NCBI GenBank assembly: GCA_016721725.1 | Contig: JADKHN010000006.1 | Span: forward strand, 930,001 to 994,000 | Direction: 5' to 3' | Source: Chitinophagaceae bacterium | GTDB lineage: Bacteria > Bacteroidota > Bacteroidia > Chitinophagales > Chitinophagaceae | Length of the DNA stretch: 64,000 nucleotides | Shown here: positions 26,926-36,827 of the stretch, piece after piece | Numbering within the stretch: position 1 is the stretch's first letter | Layout of the letters: each line of letters starts with the position of its first letter | Program-made: the position numbers and the translations under genes | Notes under the pieces: model-generated | Database searches by the model: none | What the model was told of the DNA's origin: nothing | What the model saw: only the letters and a program-made list of their open reading frames with translations

Positions 26926-27753
26926 TTAGTTGGCTTCCACCAGGAAGGTAATGGGTTGCCTGCGATAGGCGTTCACATTACGTCCGTTCTGTATGGCGGG
27001 TGTCCAGTTCTTGGTCTTCTTGATCACACGGATCGCTTCCTGGCACATGCCGAATCCCGGATCACTTTCGCAGGAAACATCGCTTAAGCTACCATCGCGA
27101 CTCACCACGAATTTTACGATCACGGTAAAAGTGCCTTCACCGGCGCCGTTATCCACGGGAACGCTTCCGTTCAGGTTCTTCTGCAGGTAATTTCTCCAGG
27201 CGGCGTCACCACCGGGGAATGCGGCTTCCACTTCCACCTTATTGAAGATCTTGTTCTCATCATCCTCTTTCTTCACTTCCACGATCTGGGTTCCTTTGTC
27301 CTCAACCGGGGCCTGTACCACTTGTTGTTTGTTCTCGCTTTCCACGGTCTTGGTACTGATCACCTGGTCTTCCTTGATCTCTTCGATCTTTTCATCCGGC
27401 TTCACTTCCTCATCCTTAACGATCTTGGGAGGCGTGAATTTCACCTGGTTGATCTCGGGTGGTGGCGGCGCCTTGGGTGGCGGGGGTGGCGGGGGTGGCG
27501 GAGGCGGAGCATCCTTCTTGATCTCGGCCAACTGGGTATCGCGAACGATCAGTTTGTCGCTGTCCTTCTTTTTGAAAACGCTGGCGAAGACCGTACCTAA
27601 GAAGATGAGCAGGGCCAGGGCTGCTGTATAAAGCAGGGCCCGCGTCAACCGCCGGTTATAGGTCTTTCGCAGATCGTAAGCGCCATAGGATTTATTCCTG
27701 CCCTCGAAAATGATATCGAGCACATCGGCGCTTAATATTTTGTTAGTATCCAT
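26926..27753 (-). CDS. tonB: TonB energy-transducing protein
   Basis: The 275-residue protein begins with a cytoplasmic segment (about 1-38, LDIIFEGRNKSYGAYDLRKTY, common in Bacteroidota TonB proteins), then one membrane helix (about 39-60). A run of 11 consecutive prolines and a charged Glu/Lys linker span the periplasm, and a TonB C-terminal domain follows (about 180-275, with FPGGDAAWRNYLQKNL). It transfers proton-motive energy from the ExbB/ExbD complex to outer-membrane receptors such as the SusC homologue. It is last in the exbB-exbD-exbD-tonB operon and is followed by a strong terminator. Confidence 0.93.
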   Translation of the reverse strand: MDTNKILSADVLDIIFEGRNKSYGAYDLRKTYNRRLTRALLYTAALALLIFLGTVFASVFKKKDSDKLIVRDTQLAEIKKDAPPPPPPPPPPPKAPPPPEINQVKFTPPKIVKDEEVKPDEKIEEIKEDQVISTKTVESENKQQVVQAPVEDKGTQIVEVKKEDDENKIFNKVEVEAAFPGGDAAWRNYLQKNLNGSVPVDNGAGEGTFTVIVKFVVSRDGSLSDVSCESDPGFGMCQEAIRVIKKTKNWTPAIQNGRNVNAYRRQPITFLVEAN

Positions 27754-27802
27754 TGATAATGACTTTTTTTAAAGATTCAAATGATGTCCAATTCCATAAA
27801 GA

Positions 27803-28351
27803 TCACTTAATGCCATTGGCCTCTTCCGTTTTCTTGATCAGCATCTGTTCCACATCGTTGATGTCCACTTCGGCATAGTGGCCGGGAGGCACATCGCTGA
27901 TGGCCATTTCATCGAGAATGTCGATCGCATTGCGGAATTTGGATTCCTTATCCGCCTTGATGATATACATCAGGTCTCCGATGGGAGTGGCATTTTTCTT
28001 ATCCAGGATGATCTTGCGGATCTCCCGGAAATTACTGCTTTTGAACTGCTCGGAGATGGTCTCGGGAAGCAATTCTCCCATGTAATAATACACCTGGTCG
28101 TTCTTTCCCAGGAGGATCGTCATGGCTCCCGAATTCTTCACCTTCAACTGGTTATCCGGATCATCCTTGGGTTCATTCATATTCATCGCCGTAGGTTTGC
28201 TCATGGTGGTGGTGAATACGAAGAATGTGATCAGCAGGAAGCCCAGGTCCACCATCGGGGTAAGATCCACACGGGTAGAGAGCTTTTTAGGTTTTTTGAC
28301 GCCGGGGCCTTTTTTGTGGCCACCACCCGACGAAGTATCCATTTCTGCCAT
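27803..28351 (-). CDS. exbD: ExbD/TolR-family biopolymer transport protein (second copy)
   Basis: A 182-residue protein with a glycine/lysine-rich cytoplasmic N-terminus (about 1-28), one membrane helix (about 30-50) preceded by VDLTPMVDLGFLLITFFVF, and a periplasmic domain. The Asp in the TPMVDLGF motif corresponds to the proton-carrying Asp of ExbD. It lies between the other exbD gene and tonB. Two different ExbD copies next to each other are usual in Bacteroidota and may form a heteromeric stator. Confidence 0.92.
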   Translation of the reverse strand: MAEMDTSSGGGHKKGPGVKKPKKLSTRVDLTPMVDLGFLLITFFVFTTTMSKPTAMNMNEPKDDPDNQLKVKNSGAMTILLGKNDQVYYYMGELLPETISEQFKSSNFREIRKIILDKKNATPIGDLMYIIKADKESKFRNAIDILDEMAISDVPPGHYAEVDINDVEQMLIKKTEEANGIK

Positions 28352-28382
28352 AAAAATATTTTTTTAGTTGACTGATGTTTTT

Positions 28383-29042
28383 TTACTCCTTCTTGCCTTC
28401 CAGGTTCTTCTTATAGAGCTCGGAACCTGATGGGGCGCTTTCCGAATTGGTCACGATCCTGAATTTGAACAGGCTGTTCTTTTTGAACGCGTATTTGATG
28501 TTCTTGAATTCGGGATAAAATGCGTCGTTATCTCCTTTGATCAGCAGGATCTTTTCCAGGTCGCGCTGGTTCCCGCCTGCATAAACATTGGTCACACTAC
28601 GCAGCCAATCCACCAATTCATTATTGGTGCTGTCCTGGATGGGTATCCCTTCCATTTGAGTCGGGGGAAGGGGTTCACTCAGGTTGACCAGGGGTTTGAG
28701 TTTGGCCAGGGGCATCCCGATAAAATTCATTTTGCCCAGTTTGGCCATTTCCTCCTTGCTCAATCCCAACTGCCTGATGGTATTGATGTCTTCGATGATC
28801 TCTTTCTTCTTGGTATCATCGCCGATCATCAGAAAAACCTTTCCTTCCTTGGTCAGTGTAATGAGGATGGATTTCTCCGGAGCCGCTTCATGCGAAACAG
28901 AGGACGGAGCCGTGACCGTTACCGCTTCCGGCGGTTTTTGCTTGGTAGCCAATATGAAAAAAGAGAGCAGCAGGAATGCGACATCGCACATCGCCGTCAT
29001 ATCTATATTGGTACTCTTACGGGGTAATTTCGCTCTTCCCAT
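28383..29042 (-). CDS. exbD: ExbD/TolR-family biopolymer transport protein (first copy)
   Basis: A 219-residue protein starting MGRAKLPRKSTNIDMTAMCDVAFLLLSFFIL, with the conserved Asp in the membrane helix (CDVAF). The periplasmic part (about 40-219) is longer and different from the second copy, containing a KYAFKKNSLFKFRIVTNSE segment. It follows exbB by 51 bp and precedes the second exbD by 31 bp. Confidence 0.92.
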   Translation of the reverse strand: MGRAKLPRKSTNIDMTAMCDVAFLLLSFFILATKQKPPEAVTVTAPSSVSHEAAPEKSILITLTKEGKVFLMIGDDTKKKEIIEDINTIRQLGLSKEEMAKLGKMNFIGMPLAKLKPLVNLSEPLPPTQMEGIPIQDSTNNELVDWLRSVTNVYAGGNQRDLEKILLIKGDNDAFYPEFKNIKYAFKKNSLFKFRIVTNSESAPSGSELYKKNLEGKKE

Positions 29043-29093
29043 ATAAATTTTTTAATTACTGATTAGATTCAATTTGTTGTCAAATCCATACAA

Positions 29094-29954
29094 TTATTTG
29101 TAGAGGGATGCGAAACTTTGTGTTAAAGTGAACCCGCTTTCATCGATGCCATAAGTGATGCCATCGATCTTGGTGGTAAACATATTATAGAAAATGATCG
29201 CAAAAGCCGATGTACCGATACCCAAAGCTGTATTATACAAGGCCTCAGAGATACCAACTGACAGTTTGTTCGCTGCGTCACCACCGCCTTCACCTTCACC
29301 CAGGGCGGAGAAGGAACGGATCATTCCCAATACCGTACCCAGCAGACCCAAGAGGGTGGCCACTGAAGCGATGGTGGACAGGAATACCAGGTTCTTTTCG
29401 AGCATGGGCAGTTCAAGCGAGGTCGCTTCTTCCACTTCCTTCTGAATGGCCAGGACTTTTTGATCGGTGGTCAGTTCATTATTGTTGATCATTTCCTTGT
29501 AACGTCCCAGTCCGGCTTTCATTACATTACCTACGCTGCCTTTTTGCTTGTCGCATTCTGCCAGGGCGGCGTCTACATTCTTATTGGCGAGGTGATATTG
29601 CACTTTACGGATGAAATCGGCGTTATTGCCTGATCCACCGGCCTTGCTGATCGTGAGGAAACGCTCGATCACAAAAGTGATCATGGTCAGGAAAGTGCCG
29701 ATCAGGATCGGTACGATGATACCCCCCAGGTACATTTTATTCAGGGCATTTTTCGGTCCGTCATAGGTTGGCCAAAAACCACCTCCTTCAATCACTTTGT
29801 TAAAGCCTTTTGGATCGCCCAATACAAATCTCCAGATGACATAACCGGCTATGACACAGATCACCGGTGCAAGGAGCGAAATGAGATTGCTTGATTTCTT
29901 CACCTGAACAGAGGTTCCAGATTTTAAAGTTGCAGTTGGTTTTGTTTCTGCCAT
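29094..29954 (-). CDS. exbB: ExbB/TolQ/MotA-family proton channel protein
   Basis: The ATG at 29952-29954 (MAETKPTATL) gives 286 residues; an upstream TTG in frame at 29963 is less likely. There are three main membrane segments, with a long cytoplasmic loop (about 105-180) between the second and third, and the MotA/TolQ/ExbB family region FLSTIASVATLLGLLGTVLGMI in the C-terminal half. It forms the stator channel that powers TonB. It is first in the operon; the upstream 292 bp hold its promoter and an isolated palindrome. Confidence 0.93.
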   Translation of the reverse strand: MAETKPTATLKSGTSVQVKKSSNLISLLAPVICVIAGYVIWRFVLGDPKGFNKVIEGGGFWPTYDGPKNALNKMYLGGIIVPILIGTFLTMITFVIERFLTISKAGGSGNNADFIRKVQYHLANKNVDAALAECDKQKGSVGNVMKAGLGRYKEMINNNELTTDQKVLAIQKEVEEATSLELPMLEKNLVFLSTIASVATLLGLLGTVLGMIRSFSALGEGEGGGDAANKLSVGISEALYNTALGIGTSAFAIIFYNMFTTKIDGITYGIDESGFTLTQSFASLYK

Positions 29955-30246
29955 GACATTCAAATTTTAGTTAATGAAAAATGTAATTAAAAAATAAATT
30001 TCTAAATGGATACACAATGCCGAATATGAAACTTTTCATCCGTGTACTTTTGTACACTATTGCAAGCTATGTGAACCCACAAGTTAATAAAATAATTGAA
30101 AGCAACAACTTAGCCTAAATTTTTTTTTGCTTATCATTTAGACGATGCCGGAAAGGATATATTACATAAAAAAATCGGGTAATTGTTTGTATCTGACTGT
30201 CATCTGTTAAGACGGGAAAGTTAAACAAAAGGGCCTGAAACGGCCA
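29955..30246. promoter_or_regulatory. Promoter region of the exbB operon, AT-rich
   Basis: No gene is visible. The region contains the palindrome at 30042-30057, long A/T tracts, and near its right end GGCC-TGAAAC-GGCC (30232-30245). The latter, followed on the minus strand by TTTTG, could weakly terminate the permease gene at 30247. I did not find an exact TAnnTTTG element for exbB. Confidence 0.45.
30042..30057. promoter_or_regulatory. Isolated palindrome GTGTAC-N4-GTACAC
   Basis: GTGTACTTTTGTACAC is a perfect 6-bp inverted repeat with a 4-base spacer, about 90 bp upstream of exbB. It resembles the starch-locus operator (TGTGTA-N5-TACACA), but the spacer is one base shorter and the arms are shifted, so it may belong to a different regulator. 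Confidence 0.4.
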
Positions 30247-31530
30247 TTATTCGTACCGGAGGGCTTCGATCGGATCCAGTTTGGAAGCCTTATGGGCCGG
30301 GTACAGGCCGGCGGCTAGTCCGACGAAGGTGCATACAAAGATCCCCGCGATCACCCAGCCCCAGGGTATCACAAAGCCGGTATGCAATAACAGCCCCACG
30401 ACATTCCCCAGCAGGATCCCCGAAATGATACCGAAAAGGGCCCCCAGTAAACTGATGATGATGGATTCCCAGAGGAATTGGGCCCGGATATCACGGCGGG
30501 TTCCACCCAGCGCTTTCACCAGGCCGATCTCCTTGGTCCGCTCATTGACGGCAACGAGCATGATATTCATCAGGCCGATAGCGGCACCGATGAGGGTGAT
30601 GAAGGCGATGCCGATCGTTCCTTTTTCCAGGAAGCCCAGGTTGGTCAGCAGGGTCTCCGCGATACTGTCGCTCTTATCGATGTAATAATTATCCTCCTCC
30701 TTTATATCCAGTTTACGTATGGGCCTGAAAGTGCCCTTGGCCTCGCCGATGGCGGCGTCCATCAGTTTGATATCACTGACCATCACGCCTATGCTGAAAG
30801 AAGAGGTCTGATTGGAATAAAGCCGCCGGATATTGTTATAGGTCGTAATGACGATCTTGCTGGTATTAAAAAAGGCGCTGGAGCTTTTCTCTTCCAGTAC
30901 CCCGATCACCCGGTATGGAATATGATCCACCCTCACGACGTTATCCACGGCCTTTTGCGGATTGCCCGGGAACAATTTCTTAGCCACCCCGCTCCCTAAA
31001 AAACAGATGCTCCTGCCCGATTCCACTTCCGCAGGGGTGAAATTCCTTCCAAAAGCGATCTGGTAACCATTCAGCTCGAGATAGTTCTCATCCCCGCCGA
31101 TCACATTATTATCCGGATTGGTTTTTTTCAGGGTGTTATTGACCACCACATTGGCCGGACCCCTTAAGGCCAGGCCAACCTTGGATGGAAAAATATACCG
31201 GTCCCTGAAAGCACGGGCTTCATCATAGGTGATGATCTTTCCCATATTCGACTTCCGTTCCTTCAGATTCCGTTTGATCGTTTTTGAAGAGCTCCGGGGT
31301 GGCCCGCCGCCGCCGATCCTGACATTACGGTCCCGGTAACGGATACTGAAACTGTTGGCGCCCATGGTGGAGAAACTGCTCGTCAGGCTGTTACTGGCGG
31401 CCTTGATGGCGGTGATGATGAGGATCAGGGCAAAGATCCCGAGAGCCATGATCGCCACGGTGATCGCCGTCCGCAATTTATTGCTGGCGATATTACGCCA
31501 GGATAGGGCCAATGTGTCTTTTAAGGTCAT
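30247..31530 (-). CDS. MacB/FtsX-type ABC transporter permease
   Basis: A 427-residue protein with an N-terminal membrane helix (about 20-42), a large periplasmic MacB-type domain (about 45-280) and three C-terminal helices typical of the FtsX domain (from about 300), with NERTKEIGLVKALGGTRRDI between helices 2 and 3. The first periplasmic stretch holds a Gly/Pro- and Arg-rich insertion (VRIGGGGPPRSSSKTIKRNL). Such permeases move lipoproteins, peptides or drugs. No ATPase gene lies beside it in the window, so its partner must be encoded elsewhere. Confidence 0.9.
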   Translation of the reverse strand: MTLKDTLALSWRNIASNKLRTAITVAIMALGIFALILIITAIKAASNSLTSSFSTMGANSFSIRYRDRNVRIGGGGPPRSSSKTIKRNLKERKSNMGKIITYDEARAFRDRYIFPSKVGLALRGPANVVVNNTLKKTNPDNNVIGGDENYLELNGYQIAFGRNFTPAEVESGRSICFLGSGVAKKLFPGNPQKAVDNVVRVDHIPYRVIGVLEEKSSSAFFNTSKIVITTYNNIRRLYSNQTSSFSIGVMVSDIKLMDAAIGEAKGTFRPIRKLDIKEEDNYYIDKSDSIAETLLTNLGFLEKGTIGIAFITLIGAAIGLMNIMLVAVNERTKEIGLVKALGGTRRDIRAQFLWESIIISLLGALFGIISGILLGNVVGLLLHTGFVIPWGWVIAGIFVCTFVGLAAGLYPAHKASKLDPIEALRYE

Positions 31531-31602
31531 GAATATTTCTTACCCTAAAGTTAGCGACAGATAACAAGGACGGGAAATGTTTTTTACCAGTGGCAACCGG
31601 TC

Positions 31603-32994
31603 TTAATAATGCAGCCAGTCGATGACCAGGTTGGGGAATATGCCCAAAACGATGATCAGGACAGCCGTAATCAAAAGCAGGTATTTGAAAGAAGGGGTAA
31701 TGTCCCACTCATTCATCACCGTTTCGCTGTTCTCCCGGAAATACATGGCTTGTATGATCCGGAAATAATAATAGGCGCTGATGGCCGCGCATAATACCGC
31801 CAGGATGACCAGCCAGAAATGATGACCGTTTTGGATGGCAGCCCAAAGCATGTAGAATTTAGCCTGGAAGCCGGCTGTGAGCGGGATACCGGTAAGGGAT
31901 AACAAGAATATGGTCACGGTGAGCGCCAGCAGGGGCTGTTGTTTGGACAGGCCGTTGAACCCATCCACCGTATAATCTTTCATCTTGACCAGGACCGCGA
32001 ATAGACCGATAGTGGCCAGGCTATAGGCCGCCGCATAGAGCACCAATCCTTCCTTGGCGGTATCATTGAGGGCGAACAAGGCCAGCAACATGAAACCGGC
32101 CTGGGCGATACTCGAATAAGCCAGCATCCGTTTAACGCTTTGCTGGAAGACCGCGGTCAGGTTCCCGATGATGAGCGTAGCGGCCGTGATCACGGCAACC
32201 AGCGTCTGCCATTGGCTTTGCAGGGTGCCGAAGGCGCTCTCGAACAGCCGGACAAAAGCGAAGAAACTGGCCACTTTCACGATACTGGCCATGAATGAAG
32301 TGAAGACCGTCGGGGCTCCGTCATACACATCCGGCGTCCAGAAATGAAAGGGCGCAGCGGAAACTTTGAAGGACATGGAGACCATCAGCAATACCAGTCC
32401 CACACCGATCAGGGCCGGCATCGGGCCCGAACCCAGGTTCATATTGTTTATGAAGAAAGTTCCCATAACGTTACCGCCATACATGAAAGCGATACCCAGG
32501 AGCATGATACCGGTTGAAAAAGAACCCATCAGAAAATATTTCAGCGCGGCCTCATTGCTTTTCAGGTTCCGCTTGTCGCTGCCCGTCAAGATATACAAAG
32601 GGATGGAGATGATCTCGATGCCCAGGAACAGCATCAGCAGGGTATTGAATGTAGCCACGATCGAAACGCCGCAGAGAATGAAAAAGATCAGGGCGAAATA
32701 CTCGGAAACATGCGGACCCACTTTTTCAAAATCCCTGCCGTTCAACAGGAAATACAAGAGGGTGCAGCCCAGGGCCACCATGATGAAGGTGAGGTTAAAG
32801 CTGTTCGCATGGAGCATGTCTTTCACGTCGATGACCAGCAAGGGGCGGCCCGTTTTCAATTCGACCGCACAGGCGGCCAGGATCGCCAGCAGTCCCCCGA
32901 TCCCCAGGTAAACAGGCGTACGCCTGTCTTTGATGAAGGCTCCGCCCAGCATCATAATGACTCCCCAAATGGCTGTAAAAATTATTGCATTCAT
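31603..32994 (-). CDS. nuoN: NADH-quinone oxidoreductase subunit N
   Basis: The 463-residue membrane subunit has about 13-14 helices and the antiporter-like core of complex I (KYFLMGSFSTGIMLLGIAF; PFHFWTPDVYDGAP; KRMLAYSSIAQAGFM). It is one of three proton-pumping subunits. It is the last gene of the nuo operon; a 72-bp spacer separates it from the permease gene and I see no clear terminator. Confidence 0.96.
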   Translation of the reverse strand: MNAIIFTAIWGVIMMLGGAFIKDRRTPVYLGIGGLLAILAACAVELKTGRPLLVIDVKDMLHANSFNLTFIMVALGCTLLYFLLNGRDFEKVGPHVSEYFALIFFILCGVSIVATFNTLLMLFLGIEIISIPLYILTGSDKRNLKSNEAALKYFLMGSFSTGIMLLGIAFMYGGNVMGTFFINNMNLGSGPMPALIGVGLVLLMVSMSFKVSAAPFHFWTPDVYDGAPTVFTSFMASIVKVASFFAFVRLFESAFGTLQSQWQTLVAVITAATLIIGNLTAVFQQSVKRMLAYSSIAQAGFMLLALFALNDTAKEGLVLYAAAYSLATIGLFAVLVKMKDYTVDGFNGLSKQQPLLALTVTIFLLSLTGIPLTAGFQAKFYMLWAAIQNGHHFWLVILAVLCAAISAYYYFRIIQAMYFRENSETVMNEWDITPSFKYLLLITAVLIIVLGIFPNLVIDWLHY

Positions 32995-33033
32995 GCGTAT
33001 CCGATTGCTGCCCCGGGGCAGTGTGATTGATGA

Positions 33034-34512
33034 TTAACTGAATCTGGTTAAAGCCGCTTTTACACTTTCCAAGGTCAGGTCGATGACCGGTTTGGGAAAT
33101 ACCCCCAGTACAAAGATGATCAGGACCAATACCGCGAGGATGAATTTCTCGTGCCAGGCAATATCCCGGATCAGGGCGGTCACCGGCACCGTCTCCCCGT
33201 AGAAAACCTTCTGCACCATGTTCAGGGTATATACGGCGGCCAGGATGATACTGATGCCGGCAATGGTCGCGATCCATACATTATAGCTGAACAGGCTGCT
33301 GAACATCATGAATTCCCCTACAAACGCATTTGTCAATGGCAGGGCGATATTCGCCAAAGCGATCACCACCAGCATGATCGTAAGCACGGGCGCCTTATGA
33401 GCCACCCCGCCCAGTTCGGAGATCTTCCGGATCCCGGTCTGCCTCTCCAGTAACTCGATGATGATCCACATACCGATGATATTGATCCCATGACTGAACA
33501 TCTGGAACATGACGCCCTGCATACCCACCTCCTTTAACGTGAATATGGCGGCGCTCATCAGTCCGATATGGGCGATGGAGGAATAGGCCACCAGTCGTTT
33601 CAGGTCGTCCTGTTTCATGGCGAGCAGACTCGCATAGATCATACCGATGACCGAAAGGATGATCACGGCTTTATCAAAATGAACGACGGCCAGTGGGAAA
33701 ACGGGCAATAGCCAGCGGATCACGGCGAAAAGGCCCATCTTGACCATGATGCCACTCAAAACCATGGTGGTGGCTGCCGGCGCCTGTTCGTAAGTATCGG
33801 GCTGCCAGGTATGGAACGGGAAGACCGGCATCTTGATCGCGAAAGCGATGAAGAAAAGCCAGAATAGCCAGTTCTGCTCTGTGGGTGAAAGCAGGGCCGC
33901 ATGAAATGCCCTCATGGAAAAAGAATGCTCCGAGAATGCTGTAGGTACCGTATGCAGGTAAACATAGATGATCCCCACCAGCATCAGTAATGAGCCGGTG
34001 AATGTATAAATGAAGAATTTAAAGGTGGCTTGTATGCGCTTTTCCCCGCCCCAGCGGCTGCATAAGAAATAGACCGGGATCAGGGCCAGTTCCCAGAAAA
34101 AGTAAAACAATAAGGCATCCGTTGCGCAAAAAACACCCATCAGTCCGGATTGGGCCAATAACATCAGTCCGAAGAAGACTGATGCGTTCTTATAGGAATT
34201 CCGGTATGTTGAAATAAAAATGACGGGGAACGCGATGGCGGTCAATCCGGTCAGCAGGCGGCCCATGCCATCGAGGCTGACGGCGAAATTGACCCCTGAA
34301 TACTTAAGCCATTCGTAAGAAAAGGTCAGTCCGTTCAATTCCGGATTGCCGGCATTGAGCCAACTGGCCACAGAGATCCCGAGGGTGATGAAGGAAGAGA
34401 ACAAGGCCCATGCCCTGGATTTCTTTTCGTCCCGCATGATGAAGCAGGCCAATCCTGCGATCAGCGGAAACCAGATCAGTAAATCAGGGAACCTTATGCC
34501 TAAATTTTGCAT
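33034..34512 (-). CDS. nuoM: NADH-quinone oxidoreductase subunit M
   Basis: The 492-residue antiporter-like membrane subunit shows FFWELALIPVYFLCSRWGG, FPFHTWQPDTYEQAP and LKRLVAYSSIAHIGLM, all family hallmarks with the conserved Glu and Lys residues of the proton path. It lies between nuoL and nuoN in the standard order. Confidence 0.97.
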   Translation of the reverse strand: MQNLGIRFPDLLIWFPLIAGLACFIMRDEKKSRAWALFSSFITLGISVASWLNAGNPELNGLTFSYEWLKYSGVNFAVSLDGMGRLLTGLTAIAFPVIFISTYRNSYKNASVFFGLMLLAQSGLMGVFCATDALLFYFFWELALIPVYFLCSRWGGEKRIQATFKFFIYTFTGSLLMLVGIIYVYLHTVPTAFSEHSFSMRAFHAALLSPTEQNWLFWLFFIAFAIKMPVFPFHTWQPDTYEQAPAATTMVLSGIMVKMGLFAVIRWLLPVFPLAVVHFDKAVIILSVIGMIYASLLAMKQDDLKRLVAYSSIAHIGLMSAAIFTLKEVGMQGVMFQMFSHGINIIGMWIIIELLERQTGIRKISELGGVAHKAPVLTIMLVVIALANIALPLTNAFVGEFMMFSSLFSYNVWIATIAGISIILAAVYTLNMVQKVFYGETVPVTALIRDIAWHEKFILAVLVLIIFVLGVFPKPVIDLTLESVKAALTRFS

Positions 34513-34527
34513 ATCCTTATTGTCGGT

Positions 34528-36426
34528 TTACAAAAACAGTTGAATAATGAATAAAACCAGGATGCCCAGTACCATGAGCAACACATAAGCGCCAACCTGT
34601 CCGCTTTGCAGCAGGCGAACCTGCCGGCTGCCATAGTTCACCGCCTTGCCCACCCCGTTCACAAATCCGTCGATCCCCTTTCGTTCCAGCACCTCGTTGA
34701 AATATTTTGACATGAATTGAATGGGCCTGGTGATCATGGTTTGATATAATTCATCCACATACCATTTATTTTCCAATACCTTTCCAATACCCGTTTCTTC
34801 CTTATCGGTCTTTTCGTATTTACTAAATTTCATCCACGCGTATACCAATGTCACTAATGCAAGAGAAACGGAGACGATCATGAGCATGTATTCGGTAGAA
34901 TGCGTCATCGTATGCTTAACGGTGATCGCATCTGATTGAGCAAAGACCGGCGCCAGGAATTCGGCGAAATGATGCCCGCCTTTCATCAGCGCTTCGGGAA
35001 TGCCCACCCATCCTCCGACAACAGACAACAAGGTCAGGACCATCAACGGGATGGTGATCGCCATCGGACTTTCATGCAGATGATGTTCCTGTTCATGCGT
35101 TCCCCTGAATTTACCCAGGAAGGTCATGGCGTAAAGCCGGAACATGTAAAATGCGGTCATCATCGCACCGGCAACACCGATCCCCCATAATACAGGGTTT
35201 TTCGCATAGACCGCGGCCAGGATCTCATCCTTGGAAAAGAATCCGGCAAAAGGCGGCATGCCCGCGATGGCCAGGCAGCCCAATAAGAAGGTGAGGTGGG
35301 TGATCCCCATGTATTTTTTCAATCCGCCCATGTTACGCATATCCTGCTCTCCGCTCATGGCATGAATGACACTGCCGGCGCCCAGGAATAGCAGGGCTTT
35401 GAAGAAAGCATGGGTCATCACATGGAAAACGGCCCCGGTATAGGCGCCAACGCCCAGGCCCAGGAACATGTATCCCAATTGGCTCACAGTTGAGTAAGCC
35501 AGCACTTTTTTGATATCGTTCTGCCTGAGCGCGATGGTAGCGGCCAGTATCGCGGTGGATAAGCCTACGATGGCCACAACGGCCTGCGTGACCGGCGCCA
35601 TGGAATATAAGATATTGCTTCTCGCGATCATGTAGATACCAGCGGTCACCATGGTCGCGGCATGGATCAGGGCGCTGACCGGGGTTGGGCCCGCCATGGC
35701 ATCCGGCAACCAGGTATACAAGGGTATTTGTGCGCTCTTACCGGTAGCTCCCACAAAGAGTAACAACGTGATACCGGTAATGTCCGTGGTGGTCAGTTTC
35801 GATATCCCCGCAAAAACACCCTGGAAATCGGTGGTACCGGTCTTATTGATGAGCCAGAATACCGCGAGTAAAAAACCCAGGTCGCCGATGCGGTTCATCA
35901 CAAAGGCTTTTTTGGCGGCGTTATTATAATTATTGTTCCTGAACCAGAAGCCGATGAGGAGGTAGGAACAAAGTCCAACCCCTTCCCATCCGATGAACAT
36001 GATCACGTAATTGGCGCCCATCACCAGTAAGAGCATCGAGAACACGAAGAGGTTCAGGTAGGCAAAATATTTGGCGAAATCCTTCGGCTCTTCCTCGTGC
36101 ATGTAGGAAGTGGAATACACGTGAATGAGGAAACCCACCCCGGTAATGATGAGGAGGAAAAGGGAAGACAACTGATCCACCTGGAAATCGAAGCCGATCT
36201 TCAGGGATCCGGCATTGATGAAATCGAAATAATGGATGACCGGGGTATTGCCGTTCTTCACACTCAGGAAGACCAGTATGCTGATCACCAGGGAGCCCAG
36301 CACCGTTCCGCTGCCGATCAGACCGGAGAGGCCTTTGGACAAGTGCTTCCGGCCCAATCCATTGATGAGGAAGCCCAACAAAGGCAGTACGGGGATCAGC
36401 CAGACTAGTTGTAAAACATTATTCAT
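34528..36426 (-). CDS. nuoL: NADH-quinone oxidoreductase subunit L
   Basis: A 632-residue subunit with the proton-translocating core (FIGWEGVGLCSYLLIGFW; YTWLPDAMAGPTPVSALIHA; KVLAYSTVSQLGYMFLGLG) and a C-terminal extension containing the long lateral helix. It is the most distal pump of complex I. Its length is normal for the family. The start is 68 bp after the nuoK stop. Confidence 0.97.
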   Translation of the reverse strand: MNNVLQLVWLIPVLPLLGFLINGLGRKHLSKGLSGLIGSGTVLGSLVISILVFLSVKNGNTPVIHYFDFINAGSLKIGFDFQVDQLSSLFLLIITGVGFLIHVYSTSYMHEEEPKDFAKYFAYLNLFVFSMLLLVMGANYVIMFIGWEGVGLCSYLLIGFWFRNNNYNNAAKKAFVMNRIGDLGFLLAVFWLINKTGTTDFQGVFAGISKLTTTDITGITLLLFVGATGKSAQIPLYTWLPDAMAGPTPVSALIHAATMVTAGIYMIARSNILYSMAPVTQAVVAIVGLSTAILAATIALRQNDIKKVLAYSTVSQLGYMFLGLGVGAYTGAVFHVMTHAFFKALLFLGAGSVIHAMSGEQDMRNMGGLKKYMGITHLTFLLGCLAIAGMPPFAGFFSKDEILAAVYAKNPVLWGIGVAGAMMTAFYMFRLYAMTFLGKFRGTHEQEHHLHESPMAITIPLMVLTLLSVVGGWVGIPEALMKGGHHFAEFLAPVFAQSDAITVKHTMTHSTEYMLMIVSVSLALVTLVYAWMKFSKYEKTDKEETGIGKVLENKWYVDELYQTMITRPIQFMSKYFNEVLERKGIDGFVNGVGKAVNYGSRQVRLLQSGQVGAYVLLMVLGILVLFIIQLFL

Positions 36427-36494
36427 AATTCATTTTTAGACAACCGGTGACGAATACCAGGAACGAGAACTACCTGCATCGTCAAACCCGATCG

Positions 36495-36827
36495 TCAATT
36501 CTTCAATCGGTTCAAAAAATTCACATCCACGGCATGGACATTCCGGTACATCATGACGATGATGGCCAGACCCACACTGACCTCAGCCGCGGCCACCACC
36601 ATGATGAAAAAGACGAAGAGTTGCCCGTCACTCACCACGGAAGGCATCGCTTTCCCTAACGCCGACAAGGCATGCATCTTGGAAAAAGCCACCAGTAAGA
36701 CATTCACCGCATTCAGCATGAGTTCGATACACATGAATATGATGATGGCGTTACGGCGGGTAAGCACTCCCGCTACGCCGATACAGAATAAGGCCACGGC
36801 CAGTCCGATATAATATTTAATTTCCAT
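36495..36827 (-). CDS. nuoK: NADH-quinone oxidoreductase subunit K
   Basis: A 110-residue protein with three membrane helices, MCIELMLNAVNVLLVAF with the key membrane Glu, and VAAAEVSVGLAIIVM with the second Glu. It overlaps the 3' end of nuoJ by 11 bp, which points to coupled translation. Confidence 0.96.
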   Translation of the reverse strand: MEIKYYIGLAVALFCIGVAGVLTRRNAIIIFMCIELMLNAVNVLLVAFSKMHALSALGKAMPSVVSDGQLFVFFIMVVAAAEVSVGLAIIVMMYRNVHAVDVNFLNRLKN

